Shown here in pieces: positions 22,571 to 33,860 of a stretch of 64,000 nucleotides of DNA. Position numbers and translations under genes: made by a program. How positions within the stretch are numbered: position 1 is the stretch's first letter; every line of letters starts with the position of its first letter. Below the pieces are notes generated by a model that was given only the letters and a program-made list of their open reading frames with translations, was not told where the DNA came from and searched no databases. The stretch comes from Siphonodentalium dalli (lineage: Eukaryota > Mollusca > Scaphopoda > Gadilida > Siphonodentaliidae), in contig CP136068.1 in assembly GCA_032622095.1 (NCBI GenBank), positions 183,464,796-183,528,795 on the forward strand. The letters run 5' to 3'.

Positions 22571-23142
22571 TAATTATGCCATCGATTGTTAAATATTGAT
22601 TTTAAAGACATATTCGCCCTTAAAATACGATTGAAACAAGGAACTATATGTTCTCAAATAACAGACAAGACTTGAGCCGAAAACAACTCGCTGCATTCCC
22701 GTCCGAATAATATCGATCGATCTGCAGATCTGTAGATCCAGTGGGTTTTTCTCGAACGTATGTCAAGGACGAAACAAAACATTAATAAACTTTTGATCAA
22801 AATTAAACATTATTAGCAGAATTTTGGAAGAGGAAAATATACAGTTAGTCTCCATGTCAACTGGGAATCATGAACATGCGATCAAAAAGTTTAGTGAGAA
22901 TTTTCTTACAGGAATCCTCCTATCTATCGGCAGTGAGCCAAATACTTTTCAATTTTCGATTTTTCGCAGTCATTTTGTGTCATTGTGATTTTACCGAGAA
23001 ACAAGTTTTCAGAAGAATTAAATCATCATGGCATTTAAGGAATTTTAAGATGATTTATTTTTCAAAAACTAATATATTTGGTAAAATTTAAAGTGATTAT
23101 TTATAAATAGCTTGTGTCCAGATAATGCAGACACGTAAACCT
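22571..23142. other. Non-coding stretch
   Basis: No gene recognised; the 73-codon frame at 22870 has no domain features or splice context. Confidence 0.45.
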
Positions 23143-23950
23143 TTGTAACACTTTTTAACATATCGGTACAATGAGTAGAAGAAATATCCTGCACAGGGAC
23201 GTTACATTATTTGTAACACCAATCAACGAGTGGTCTCTGTGGATCTCAGGAATCATGTGTATAGCGGTCGCGTTGTAAATATAGAAGGCCGATGACTTCT
23301 CTGATCGATAGGTCACGGTCGTTACACGCTTTGTGTGATAACCAAAGTTAAGCAACATCGGGCGCGGTTATTCCATTGATGTGTGACCGGCTTGGGATTC
23401 CGGGTGCTACCAACTTTCGGTGCGACTCCCAGACTTCTCCCTCACTCTCTCTCTCTCTCTCGTTCTGTTGTACATGTAACATAATGCTTCGTAACAATTT
23501 ATCGCTACACTGAGACGAGTTGAAAAAATATACTGCAGTTTTCTCACAGGGACTTTAATCACTTTATATCATTTGTAACACAGTCCTGCCTACGAGCGGT
23601 CACTGTGGATCTCTGAAATCATATAACGATTCGTAACACTTTGTAACATATCGCTGCATTGAGATGAGTTTTAATAATATGCTGCGTTTTTTTTGGGGGG
23701 GGGGGGGTGACTTAATATCATTTGTAAAATGTACCGGTAACGCCTCATAACACTTTGCAACATATCGCTACAATAAAAGGAGGTGAAGAAACATTGAATG
23801 CTGCATATTTTTTTTACGGGGACTTTGTAAGTTTCAGTTTGTAGGGCCAGTCTCTGTGGAATCTCAGAAATCATGAAACGCTTTGTAACATATCGTTACA
23901 CTGAGACGAAGGGAAAAAATATGTTGCAGTTTTCTCACGGGACTGGTACA
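23143..23950. repeat. Diverged tandem repeat, about five units
   Basis: Units begin near 23143, 23491, 23630, 23747 and 23882. Each carries GTAACA.TTTG.AACATATCG, a TACA.TGAGACGAG-like string, a TTTTCTCACAGGGACT-like string and TCTGTGGATCTC.GAAATCAT. The first unit is extended by the 5S-like fragment and a CT tract at 23444-23460. A T8/G13 run occurs at about 23687-23707. Confidence 0.75.
23333..23409 (+). ncRNA. 5S rRNA-derived fragment (5S pseudogene or 5S-headed SINE)
   Basis: AACCAAAGTTAAGCAACATC, GGGCGCGGTTATT, GATGTGTGACCGGCTTGGGA and TTCCGGGTGCT follow the order and spacing of positions about 40-115 of eukaryotic 5S rRNA, including the box A, intermediate and box C promoter regions used by TFIIIA and RNA polymerase III. 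The first 40 bases of 5S and the closing 3' strand are not recognisable, so it is not a working 5S gene. A 5S-derived SINE head is a good alternative to a simple pseudogene; the downstream CT tract could be part of its body or tail. Confidence 0.7.
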
Positions 23951-24043
23951 ATGTTTGGGGACATCTGTAAACAGTAATTAAAAATTTAATCCTATAATAT
24001 AAATTGTAGTGCCCAGAATATAACCACTAAATTTAATACTCTT

Positions 24044-24197
24044 ACCTAAGTTACCACAGGAGCTTGGAACTTTATCACTAACTGCCTTAATTATACTAAT
24101 TAGCATTTATTTTGGCCCAGCATTATGGCCAAAAAAATGGTAATTAGGCTAATTAATGCAATTATTAATCAAGTTCCACACTCCTGTGGTCTTACAA
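24044..24197. mobile_element. Imperfect hairpin element
   Basis: TACCACAGGAGCTTGGAACTT..AACTGCCTTAATTA is answered by GCTAATTAATGCAATTATTAATCAAGTTCCACACTCCTGTGGTCTTA-type sequence at the right, with mismatches. Weaker matches (GTGCCCAGAA against CTGCTGGGAA) extend it a little on both sides. Confidence 0.6.
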
Positions 24198-24916
24198 AAT
24201 GACAAGTGGTGCCTGCTGGGAAAATGTAAATAAAATTATAAATGAAACGAAAACTAAAAAGTTGTGTATGTTTAGTCATGCATTTCGTAACGAAACGTCG
24301 CAAATTTACGACCAAATTTACACTCTGTAAACAGCTTGGGAATGTTTATTATATTGGGGCATTGTCTTTATTTGGATAGTTATTTATTATTCTTTTATTA
24401 GCTTTCATAGCGTTCGTGAAAAAAAATGTGTACTGCGAAGCGAGTACGAATAAAATAGCGTCCTTAGTTACTATGCAACGGACTACAAATATCATTGCGC
24501 GCAAGTTCTTTTGGGTCGTTTTTGTTGCACTGATAAAATCTCGACCTAATGTAATTATCCGATATAATTACATTAGCTTTGATAAACTTAACGGCAATTT
24601 ACTATAGAAAATGAAGTGGGTGTAATTATTGTGATGTACACCTATCGGGAAACTTGGTTATGCAATGTGTCGTCTGCCAATGTGGGAATATAGTGAAACA
24701 AATCTAAACAAGAAATATAATCTAAGTGATGAATTTTCTATATAAATTTGCTAATAAAGAAACTTTCCAGAGAAGATGAAGCCTAAGCAGAATCAGGTCA
24801 GAGTTGATCCAAAGATCATCAAGCTGTGTCATTCGAAGAGGTAGCATTGGTGCTAGCTCCAGATTTCAAGCAATTACAAATTTCAAAGTCAAAGCAGTGA
24901 TTCTTGTGAAGTGAAT
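24198..24916. other. Non-coding stretch
   Basis: No gene recognised; contains a short palindrome around TAATTATCCGATATAATTACATTAG near 24551. Confidence 0.45.
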
Positions 24917-25436
24917 TAACAGTCATAGCTGCATCGGCTCCCCGTGAACCTAACCCAAACCCAAACCCTAACCCTAACCCTAACCCTAACCCTAACCCTA
25001 ACACTAACCCTAAGCCTAAACCTAACCCTAACCCAAACCCAAACCCTAACCCTAACCCTAACCCTAAGCCTAAACCTAACCCTAACCCAAACCCTAACCC
25101 TAAACCTAACCCTAAGCCTAAACCTAACCCTAACACAAAGCCTAAACCTAACCCTAACCCAAACCCAAACCCTAACCCTAACCCTAACCCTAACCCTAAG
25201 CCTAAACCTAACCCTAACCCAAACCCAAACCCTAACCCTAACCCTAACCCTAACACTAAGCCTAAACCTAACCCTAACCCAAACCCAAACCCTAACCCTA
25301 ACCCTAACCCTAAGCCTAAACCTAACCCTAACCCAAATCCTAACCCTAACCCTAACCCTAAACCTAAACCATAACCCTAACCCTAACCCTAACCCTAAAC
25401 ATAACCATAACAGTCATAGCTGCATCGGCTCCCCGT
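24917..25436. repeat. Interstitial telomere-like tract with flanking 29-bp direct repeats
   Basis: From about 24947 to 25408 the + strand is (CCCTAA)n with variant hexamers CCCAAA, CCTAAG and CCTAAA. Around 25141-25320 an exact 60-base period of ten hexamers appears, so variants are ordered rather than random. The tract is bounded by a perfect 29-base direct repeat, TAACAGTCATAGCTGCATCG plus GCTCCCCGT, at 24917-24945 and 25408-25436. Because the period is a multiple of three, long open frames of simple dipeptides arise on both strands; they are not genes. Confidence 0.95.
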
Positions 25437-26577
25437 TAAGAAAACCAAAATTATCTAATTAATTACTCGCATTTCCTTACAATATTCTACATTTCCGATA
25501 GTTTACATTGAGCGTCTGCATATTTGACCTGTGTTTGGTTCATTTTAAATTCGCACCTCTGTTGTCATTCAGCGGAATCAATGTTATGATACTAATAGAC
25601 TGTAATAATTCAGCGTGCTTCCTTAACGTTAGCTATGTACGTACAGTAAAACCTGTATAATTCAGCTTAGCAATATAAAACTGTGTTGGAATCCATTTCA
25701 TTATAACTTCGCCAAAGGCACTACCTTATCCTCATCCTCGCCGTTATTCTAAGGCATCAGGATCGGAATTTGGAATACCAGTAGAAGTAAATAATAACAA
25801 TACACTTCTTCTGCTGCATTCAATTTTCGCAGTTGACCTACTTCGTTCTCATATACAGTAAAACTGATAAAAATGACATGTGCTTGGCTTTCAAAAGATC
25901 CCCATGTCAGTCTCCGCTATAAATATTCACCCCTTTCACCCCACCCCGATCCAAAATGGCCGCCGTGCAGATGGGTTCAAATAGGGTAAACATGCCATTT
26001 TTCGCCCCTTAACCAATTTAGGTCAAATAAAGGGGGTTTTAGGGTGGTCCACAATGTACCTTTCCATAAACCCAACTCACCCACCCCGAATGGGCACATA
26101 CATGTAGGTCCGATCTAATTATATACATGTTTTAGAAATCGTACAAATTGTGTTTTTGTCGTGTGAAATCGGTCCGTGTAACTTTACAGCTTTAAACACC
26201 TGAATGAGCGGGTCTCTCGCAGTTATGTTGGTGTTAGCGGTTATATTGTGAAGTCCCAACAATCACCAACATGGACATGTATCCAGCAGACAATAGTATG
26301 GACAAAGGTTTCAAAGTGATGTAGAGTAGGCTAATTTCCAGAAACCAAATCCTGAAGAATTGAAGCTATAGTTTCACAATTTTTGATTCATCGGAAAGCT
26401 ATACCGCGTACATATCGAGTGCACCATGGATTATTTGTGCGGGAACGAATATTATGAACGCAATTTTAGACACCAGTTCCTCGAACGACCTTTCCTGTGG
26501 GTGAAAAGATAATAAATATTCTCTGCAAAATTGGATCTAAGTCAAATGATATACTAGTGATTGTACAGTATTTCTCT
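25437..26577. other. Non-coding stretch
   Basis: No gene recognised. A C-rich segment at about 25919-26095 (CACCCCACCCCGATCC and CAACTCACCCACCCCGAA) stands out in base composition from the AT-rich surroundings. Confidence 0.45.
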
Positions 26578-26905
26578 CGAAAATTCGCACATTATCTACT
26601 TATATTAGAACTTGTTTTGGGTAGATGATCTGCTGAGAATCGCCTCGTTTTGAGTAGATAATGTGCCTAAAAGGGGTGCATTTTAATCAAATTATCGACT
26701 CATAATGAGGCATTATAAAAAGACTATTTACGGACGATTACACAAATAAAACATCTCACGACTTTCTATGTGTATACTCTTTAACATGTAATTTCAATGT
26801 GGCCCGCTCCGGAAAAAAAAAACGAAATAATGGACATGATTCCATTATCTGCTTATTTCAGAATCAAATAATCACATTACGTACATATTTCAATTTATAG
26901 GTCGA
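26578..26905 (+). repeat. Dispersed repeat family R1, copy 3
   Basis: Same string order as 33539-33860: TCGCACATTATCTACTTATA, GATAATGTGC, ATTATCGACTCATAATGAGGC, ATTACACAAATAAA, ACTCTTTAACA, ATGGCCCGC-like string, AAACGAAATAA, TTATTTCAGAAT, TAGGTCGA. Confidence 0.78.
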
Positions 26906-27294
26906 TTATTTTCGCGATGATTTGTTGGATGATTGTACTATTGCTTTGTTATTGAAATCAAGCTTTCCGATTGGTTGGCTACTCGACTATAGTAGTCGTA
27001 GTTGTATACTACGCCTTCAAGTGCACTATGCATATGTAGTTTTGACTACTAAAAATAGTAACGAACACTACATCAAACTTTGTTATGAAACTACTTGTTA
27101 TTTCGCCGCTGATCCAAATTAAAGCTTCAGTAAGGCGAACATCAATTGTCTGAACTTAGTAAAAGTTGAAAATACCTGAACAAAGAGGAATTTAAAAAAA
27201 AAATTGTTTTTTACATATTATTTTTATTTCTTTAAAAAAAAGGGTGTTTACCCACTGGTTTGCCTTTAATTTCTGCATTTGTTCGATACAATAT

Positions 27295-27416
27295 AATAAT
27301 TAGAGCATGACTTGTCGTGAAATACGCCGATATAGTGCATAGCGCGGTTGTGTACTACACAACCTCACTATGCACTATATCGGCGTATTTCACGCCAAGC
27401 CATGCTCTATTTATTA
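27295..27416. mobile_element. Hairpin element, about 120 bp
   Basis: TAGAGCATGACTTG.CGTGAAATACG onward mirrors CGTATTTCACGCCAAGCCATGCTCTA around a GTTGTGTACTACACAAC centre. Confidence 0.8.
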
Positions 27417-27599
27417 AGTATTAACTCGTGGGTCCATGTGCATGATAAACCGGTGTAATAGATACATATTGTTAGAACATAGCATTAGCTTTCTCTGCGT
27501 CTTCTTTTTTTGGATTTTCATAGGGATACAACTACAGATTGGTTTGCACATTTCGTGGAGTTCATGACAGGAGCTGCACTGATGCAGCAGTAAAGATAA

Positions 27600-27772
27600 T
27601 GTGCCAGTGCATGTTCGTATATATATACGCACATAGGGAGCATCGCATATATAATATAATGCACTTGCCGACAAGGTCAAGGTAAATATTGTTAGACCAA
27701 TGTATTGTATTATATATTCGAGGCCCCCTATGGGAGACTCGCATATATAACATAATGCATTGACTAAGGGTT
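27600..27772. repeat. Palindromic repeats related to the core of the piggyBac MITE
   Basis: Two stem-like blocks (about 27604-27664 and 27700-27761) with CATATATAATATAATGCA and CCAATGTATTGTATTATATA..GACTCGCATATATAACATAATGCATTG resemble the internal inverted repeat of the MITE at 11028-11420, but lack its TTAA-flanked ends. Confidence 0.55.
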
Positions 27773-28316
27773 TTCACAAAATTCCAGGAAGCCCCAGTCT
27801 TGGAAAGGTTAAATTAGTTTTTATAAATATTTGTGTTATATGTTTCAAAAACATGTCACCTAGTTATGATATCCAAGTTCCCTTTGAGATCGAGCTATAC
27901 CTATAGTTCAGAACAGTTGTCACGATTAAGAAATATTTAAATCCATTTGTTAGCAACTGTTGTTCTCGGCGCCGTCTTAGTGTATTATTGACGTTGGTAT
28001 ATTGACCACATTCGCTGAAGTTCATCGTGTTGCTAATGACACTAATTGTTTTATATTGAGCTGTTGTCTCTGTGTTGCGCTCATACATGATGTAAGAGTC
28101 TCTTCTACGCCGACCTGTTCTACCAGTAATGTTTTGGATTGATACTTAGAGGGTATTGTCGGTTCGATATAGGGGTGGTTTATGGTGAATGACTAATGGT
28201 CAATTTTCTTATTATTAAGAGGCCGTGGTGAATTCAATAAAGCTCGAAATTTGCTTTGGCGACGTTGACGACTGCACGATGGACGTCTTTCGGTCATGCT
28301 TGTAGTAACACAATAA
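27773..28316. other. Upstream region of gene B, no exon seen
   Basis: No coding exon recognised. If 28317 is the true start of gene B, its 5' UTR and promoter lie here; no convincing core promoter motif can be singled out. Confidence 0.4.
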
Positions 28317-28575
28317 ATGTATAATATGTTATGTATGTATTATATCTTTACGTTCGCATTAGTTGGCTATGTTATATCACAGTGGTTCGTCCCGACAAAG
28401 ACACCTAAATACTGGGCAAGAGAATCATATGATATCCAAGTTCGTTCCAGAATTGAATGTGGTGTTATTTGTGAGATAAATGCCTGTGGGACATTTCTGT
28501 TCAACAAAACAACGGAAGCGTGCACGATTGAAGCTAGGGCCGATGGGACCGCAGACGTGTGGCAGCGTTTTCCAC
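28317..28575 (+). CDS. Gene B: first exon, signal peptide plus PAN-like domain
   Basis: The frame opens with two closely spaced Met codons, then a hydrophobic signal-peptide-like stretch (about residues 4-20: MLCMYYIFTFALVGYVIS), followed by a PAN-like module. This has RIECGVICEINACGTFLFN, then TEACTIEARAD, the C-x3-C-x4-C-x11-C spacing expected for that family. Translation ends at a GTACGT donor at 28576, phase 1. The product is therefore predicted to be secreted. The nearest phase-compatible acceptor followed by an open frame is at 29573, but the CTLD exons at 44172 and 55751 are also in phase. Two donors lie close together (GTACGT at 28576 and GTATAT at 28580); only the first keeps phase 1. 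No transcript evidence is available. Confidence 0.6.
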
Positions 28576-29572
28576 GTACGTATATTATAAACATTCATTT
28601 TATGATTGAAGGTACAGGTAATTGAAGCAGACGGCATTTAAATAAAAGTACAGTAGGAGTCGTACGTATTGAAGGAACTGTTTAGATATTGAGTTTAACA
28701 AACGACCGGATGGCGTTTTTTGAACTTATTATCTGAACATTTCGTATACGATGACTACTCGGCAATGATGTGTCCCGTATATAGTGTCTTGTTGTGAAGG
28801 TAGAGTGACCGCGTATGGGAACAAATGATAAACACAATAGGTGGATGAACAGAGGTGTTGGTGTTGTCAAGGTTCCGGGATAACTCATGTCCCCGCTCCC
28901 GAGAACGGGTAGTTATTTTCTAGTGTCTGTGGTATCATGTGTCCATATAATGTCTGATATACCATGATACCCTTGTCTATGACGTGTATCATACTATTGT
29001 TACTTGCGCCAGTCTATGCTGGACACAACAAATGTTTTCGGTCCGGATCTCTGTTTATCTGTTTATCTGTCTGTTCATCTGTCCTTCCGCGAACATGTTA
29101 CGTCATACCGGAAGTACATACTGTAAATAATGCGAACGCTAATATGAAATGGTTGCATCAATTGCAATTTAAATCCACGTATATATTTAATTTGCATCGT
29201 TATCTGGTTTTATTTTGGTAATAAATCGTTCATAAATGAACAATATTGAATGATTTCTTTCTGGAAACCGATCAAGATGCCATGACGTCACGACGAACAT
29301 CAGGGCGTCACAATCTCATGGGCGCGCAAAACACCAGACATGATTGCGTCGATGTCCAGACAGCTGAGACTCGTATTACACAGACATGCTAAACCATTCC
29401 ATCTGCCAACAACTTCGTGTTTTATTATTATAAATATATATATAATGCATGAAAACAAAAGTGGGCAATAGTGCTGCCCATTAGACGCCTATTTTATGTA
29501 ATTTGAAACTCGAGGAAATAAGTTGAGATCAAGTCTAAAAGATGCTTGCGGAGTCGTTTTTTTTTCTTGCAG

Positions 29573-29727
29573 AGACAGTGAGGTGCGAACATATTTCTGG
29601 AAAGTTCAAAACATTTTCGAAAGATCCTGGTGCATATACATCATGTCCGGCCAAACAATCGAGCGCGTGGTTCAATTGTTTAAAAAATTGCACTGAAAAA
29701 TGTGAATGTGGAAACATGGATTATTAA
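29573..29727 (+). CDS. Gene B: Cys-rich terminal exon
   Basis: A polypyrimidine run (TTTTTTTTTCTTGCAG) gives a strong acceptor at 29571-29572, and the frame enters in phase 1, matching the upstream donor. About 50 residues follow: VRCEHISGKF, TSCPAKQSSAW, then FNCLKNCTEKCECGNMDY and stop. Six Cys with closely spaced C-x3-C-x3-C-x-C suggest a disulphide-bonded secreted tail. The fold is not recognised; it could be a divergent PAN-like segment. An ATTAAA overlaps the stop codon, which may be coincidence. Confidence 0.55.
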
Positions 29728-30604
29728 AATGCCTTATTAATTCACTGGGAAAACAAGATTTTTCATTCTCAACGCAATAGACATTTTGATGACATGTTCC
29801 CGAAGACTGTAGATCAGTCGCTAAGGGCATGTTCACATTGACAGTTTGACACACTGTTATTCAAAGACTAGCCAATGGTCGCGTGTCTTTTATTTAATTG
29901 TGTCGGTATTTGTAATTTACTTTGATGGTTTTTGCCACTGAAGTGCAATGTCATACACACTTGATATCATTCTAGTCAAACTAGTAATTTAACCCAATTG
30001 GTATATAATATAGCATCATCGGCAACCAATCGTTTTCACACCCTTTATATGAACGATGTCTAATTGTCTATATTGTTCTATAAATATGTCAAACAACTCG
30101 TACGTATTACTAAGACTAGCAGTAGTGTAATAGATCAACTTGAGATAACAGAGATAGATAACAACTATTTCAACGATGGATGAACTGAGATTTGATATAT
30201 AGATATTTTGGTATTGATCTCTCTCAAACGAGGGGCCAGCGCCCGTGGTTCAAACTGTTGTTTGTAAGACACTACAAAACATGCCAAATGTGTGATGGGC
30301 GCAAGTATAGGCAGCTCCAGTGAGTGCATTCTAGTTTACTATAGAATGATACTGATTTGATTCTCCCTCACTTATACAATGGTAGCTACCAGTCATAACC
30401 AATTAAGAATATGATCTTGATAATTATGCTTGTGTGCTCTTATACTATATCATTTACATCTCCCATGTATTGTGCTTATATATACAATTAACCCTAGCAG
30501 TTACAATCACTGGGGAAGGGAGTTTACCCTAGATCCGGGAACACATTATAACGATAATATACTATCTCATGTACTATCGGACATGTGCCTTGGTATATAA
30601 ATGG
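29728..30604. other. Non-coding stretch
   Basis: No gene or repeat recognised. Confidence 0.45.
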
Positions 30605-30608
30605 TTAA

Positions 30609-30797
30609 CCCTTTACCCAACAGGAGGGCCCTAAGAGAATGCATTGGCACAGGGCATAACTGTAACTATCACAATGTGGTCAAGGAGCCGGTTCCAATGA
30701 TATCCATATTTGTATGGTTCTATTGAGACAGACCGAAGATATTTTAGGCTGTTGAATCTTTATTTGGCCGGTTTTGGCCGGTTTGTTGGGTAAAGGG
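30609..30797. mobile_element. piggyBac-type MITE, short form
   Basis: Same CCCTTTACCCAACA / TGTTGGGTAAAGGG ends and TTAA flanks (30605-30608, 30798-30801) as the copy at 11028-11420. It is highly similar to it except that about 200 bases holding the internal palindrome are missing between GGGCCC and TAAGAGAATG. Confidence 0.92.
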
Positions 30798-30981
30798 TTA
30801 ATACCTGTTCCTTAATAATGCATTCCATCATAACTGTCGGTCCCATCGCAAAAAGTCATGATTTAGACGAATTCACGACAAACATAAATTGATTACCCGG
30901 AAAAAGTCTTATGAATGCAAGTTGGCTCCCAAGCAAGTAGCGTGCGTATAACCTAGATCCCAGACATTCATCCACGTTGCA

Positions 30982-31356
30982 ATTAAAGTGATGTGAAACA
31001 CTCCGGTAGGGTGATCAAATAGAAATGGAGAATAATCATGTTCAAATAGTTATTTTTACAAATATTATATCTAAATTGATAACACACCGTCATTCTTATA
31101 TATAAATTAAATGCAGTAACAGCCAATGGCGAAATCGTTTTGGTTAGTTTGTCGCCGATAGAAGCGTCCCGATTAGAGTAGTGAATATTTACAATTTATC
31201 TTAGTTCAAACATTGTTTTCTATGGAGTGGTATGGTCGATTTGCTTGAAATTTTCGGCCATGTTAGTGGAATGCTACATTCATCCAGTTGGCATATTACC
31301 TGAATACTAACTTGTCAGTCTCACGCACCCGAACAAGTACATAATATGTCTTTAAG
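30982..31356 (+). repeat. Dispersed repeat family R2, copy 1
   Basis: About 375 bases similar throughout to 48778-49154, starting ATTAAAGTGATGTGAAACAC and ending ATATGTCTTTAAG. Shared strings include GGTAGGGTGATCAAATAGAA and TTTTCTATGGAGTGGTA. No coding frame is kept between the two copies, so it is probably a non-coding transposon or SINE-like repeat. Confidence 0.85.
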
Positions 31357-33538
31357 GTGTTAACTTATAAATATATTACTGGAGTTATCCGTAAGAATCT
31401 CAAACAATTACCATGTGTTGGGCTAAAGTGGAGTATGGTCTTTGCGAGCGTGGGTAGAGTATGTTAGATTCACTCAGCGCATTGCCGTAGCGACATGGGA
31501 ATTGTGATGTCTCAACCACCACGTCTGCCCAAAATTGCCAACAGTTCGAAGTTGTCATGCCTTACGCAACATGCATCGGAAATTTCAAACCAATAGTATG
31601 GTGTATAGCACTTTCTACTTAGTTAGGAAATTATATAATGGAATGTTCTAGTATTCTTTTGGAGGATGTTCACGAAAAATAGCAGACGACAGTATGACGA
31701 AAAGATAACTCAACGCATATTCTTTGGTTGGAAATCTTCTGATTTTAAATTCAACGACCTATATGGTATTTCTTGTCAATGAGTATTTAGCACAGAAAGG
31801 GATATGTTCGGATGTATAATTTCATCCAATATATAGTGTGAAATATGTTGCTTTTTATACCAAACATCGCAAAGTTTACTACTTTATGTAATATGTTTCA
31901 ACTAAAATGGAAATCAGCTATAATTGGAACATTCCAACTCATCGGGGCGCAGCTAGTATTTATATGACCTGAAATATTAAGTTTACTTCAATGTGAACAC
32001 CCCCTACATAAGTGATCTACATGCAGCCACGCCCTGTATTACTTTCTTACACCGAGCCAAGTTGGTATTATCCAACCTACTCAGTCATGAAAACCAGCTA
32101 ACATGGAGGAGTGAATCATGTGCACTAGTTCAATATGGTCTATCTCTCCCGGGCAACAATTACAACAATACCATTTTTATAAAACCCGATGTCGAGGCCA
32201 CAAATACCTTTTCGTTTGTGAACAAAGCACAGACAACAGTGCAGATTTTGTATATAATTTGTATATAAAGTCATATTAAAGTGGTTTATTCCTGCCAAAT
32301 ATCCGATGCCAAAGGGCATTTTTCCCTGGCGGGGAGTGGTGACAAGATACAGTTCTCTATTATCACGCTCCGAATGCCCCTGAAGTTTGTTTTTATATAT
32401 ATAAAAATAGCCCGTATAACTTTTCCCGAAAGGTTGTATGTATTATGCCAAGAAAAATCGAAATAGAAGCTATTTCGGACATTTGTCTTCGAATCATATT
32501 TATTACATTATACCCCGTAAAATATATAAAACTTGTTCAGAAGAGATAGACCATATTTAAGAAAATAGAAAATAATTTAATATACATCGTTAAGTTTCTA
32601 CTTATTTTCTAATTTCTTTTTAACACAATACCAGGAATGTAGCTAGAACGTCTCCAATGAGATGTCCACCGTGACTGTCCGTACTTCACCCAAGCCCTGC
32701 ATTTAACCCGACCAACTCCAGGTTGCGAAAATGTGAACCTCAAACTTTCCAACAGTTGGGAATGTCTGTACATGTTCCAACTGATAACCATTTCAGTTTC
32801 ACCGAAGTAGAACACTATCTAAGACTGAATATGCCCTTTTTGATGTCACAACAAATTAGTCAAAATGTTCGTAGTTAATTTGCAGCTTAGTTGGCAAAAG
32901 AGAAAGAAAAGACGTGTCGTGGATTGTAAAATCTTGTCTGGATTATCGTCATGACTTCTTCATTTTTCGTTTTCATTAAGCTGACCAACGAAATTGGTCT
33001 ACATGAAATTAATAGACTTAAATCACATGTGAATTCCTCGTAAGTTGTGAAGTAGTTACTTTCATTTTTATCGCGATGATTCATTTCCAATGCCGCGTTG
33101 TTCTGCAATTTCCACACGGTTGCTAACCGGAAGTCACGTGACAATTTTTCCAAAATCTATACACGAGATCTTGAAAAATATATCACTGATGGATATAGAA
33201 AAAATCACATGACGTCATTCACCTGCCTTAGGTATAAGCACCCTTGGTGGTTGCTATTATTCTGCTGCCGTCACAAGCAATCTCAGAAAAAAAGATAGTC
33301 GATAGTATGTAATGGCGATAACTAATGTTTTTATCATGTTTCTTTTAAAACGTTTGGGGGGTAAAAGTAACCTGTTTCATCGGAAATTTGAGAAACCAGC
33401 GAGTTACTTTTATGCTTGAATCCCAGAATATAACACTCAGCATAGTATGTGTATCTCCTAATATGAAACCAGTTACTGTGACACGTTCCAGTCGGTACTA
33501 TATCAGTCCTGGAGCTGACATGGCAAGCTGTTCTCTCA
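31357..33538. other. Non-coding stretch
   Basis: No gene recognised. Frames at 31993, 32281, 32609 and 32887 have no domain, signal peptide or convincing splice sites. Confidence 0.45.
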
Positions 33539-33860
33539 AGAACCCGCACAGTATCTGCTTGTATTGGAACTTGTTTTAAGTAGATAGTGTGATTAGAATC
33601 ATCTCATTTTGAGTCAATAATGTGCTGATAATGAGATCGTTTTAGTCACATTATCGACTCATAATGAGGCGATTCTTAGCAGATTACGCTGACAATTACA
33701 CAAAGAAGCCAATCACGACTATTCAGGCGTACGCTCTTTAACAAGTGTTTTCGTTATGGCCCGCGCCATAAAACGAAATAACGGGAATGCGTCCATTAAC
33801 TGTTTATTTCAGAATAAAATAACCACACTATGTACCTATTTTACGGTATAGGTCGAGTAT
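33539..33860 (+). repeat. Dispersed repeat family R1, copy 4
   Basis: Full-length member matching 26578-26905: CGCACAGTATCTGCTTGTAT, GTCACATTATCGACTCATAA, CACAAAGAAGCCAATCACGA, GTACGCTCTTTAACA, ATGGCCCGCGCCATAAAACG, TTATTTCAGAATAAAATAAC and GGTATAGGTCGAG. Confidence 0.8.

Noticed and set aside
24819-25462. Long open frames on both strands through the telomere-like tract
   Set aside because: They arise because the 6-base repeat never makes a stop in these frames; the peptides are simple LT/NL/GL dipeptide runs.
30230-30290. tRNA-like box B string (GTGGTTCAAACTG)
   Set aside because: No matching box A, no cloverleaf and no repeated copies in the window.
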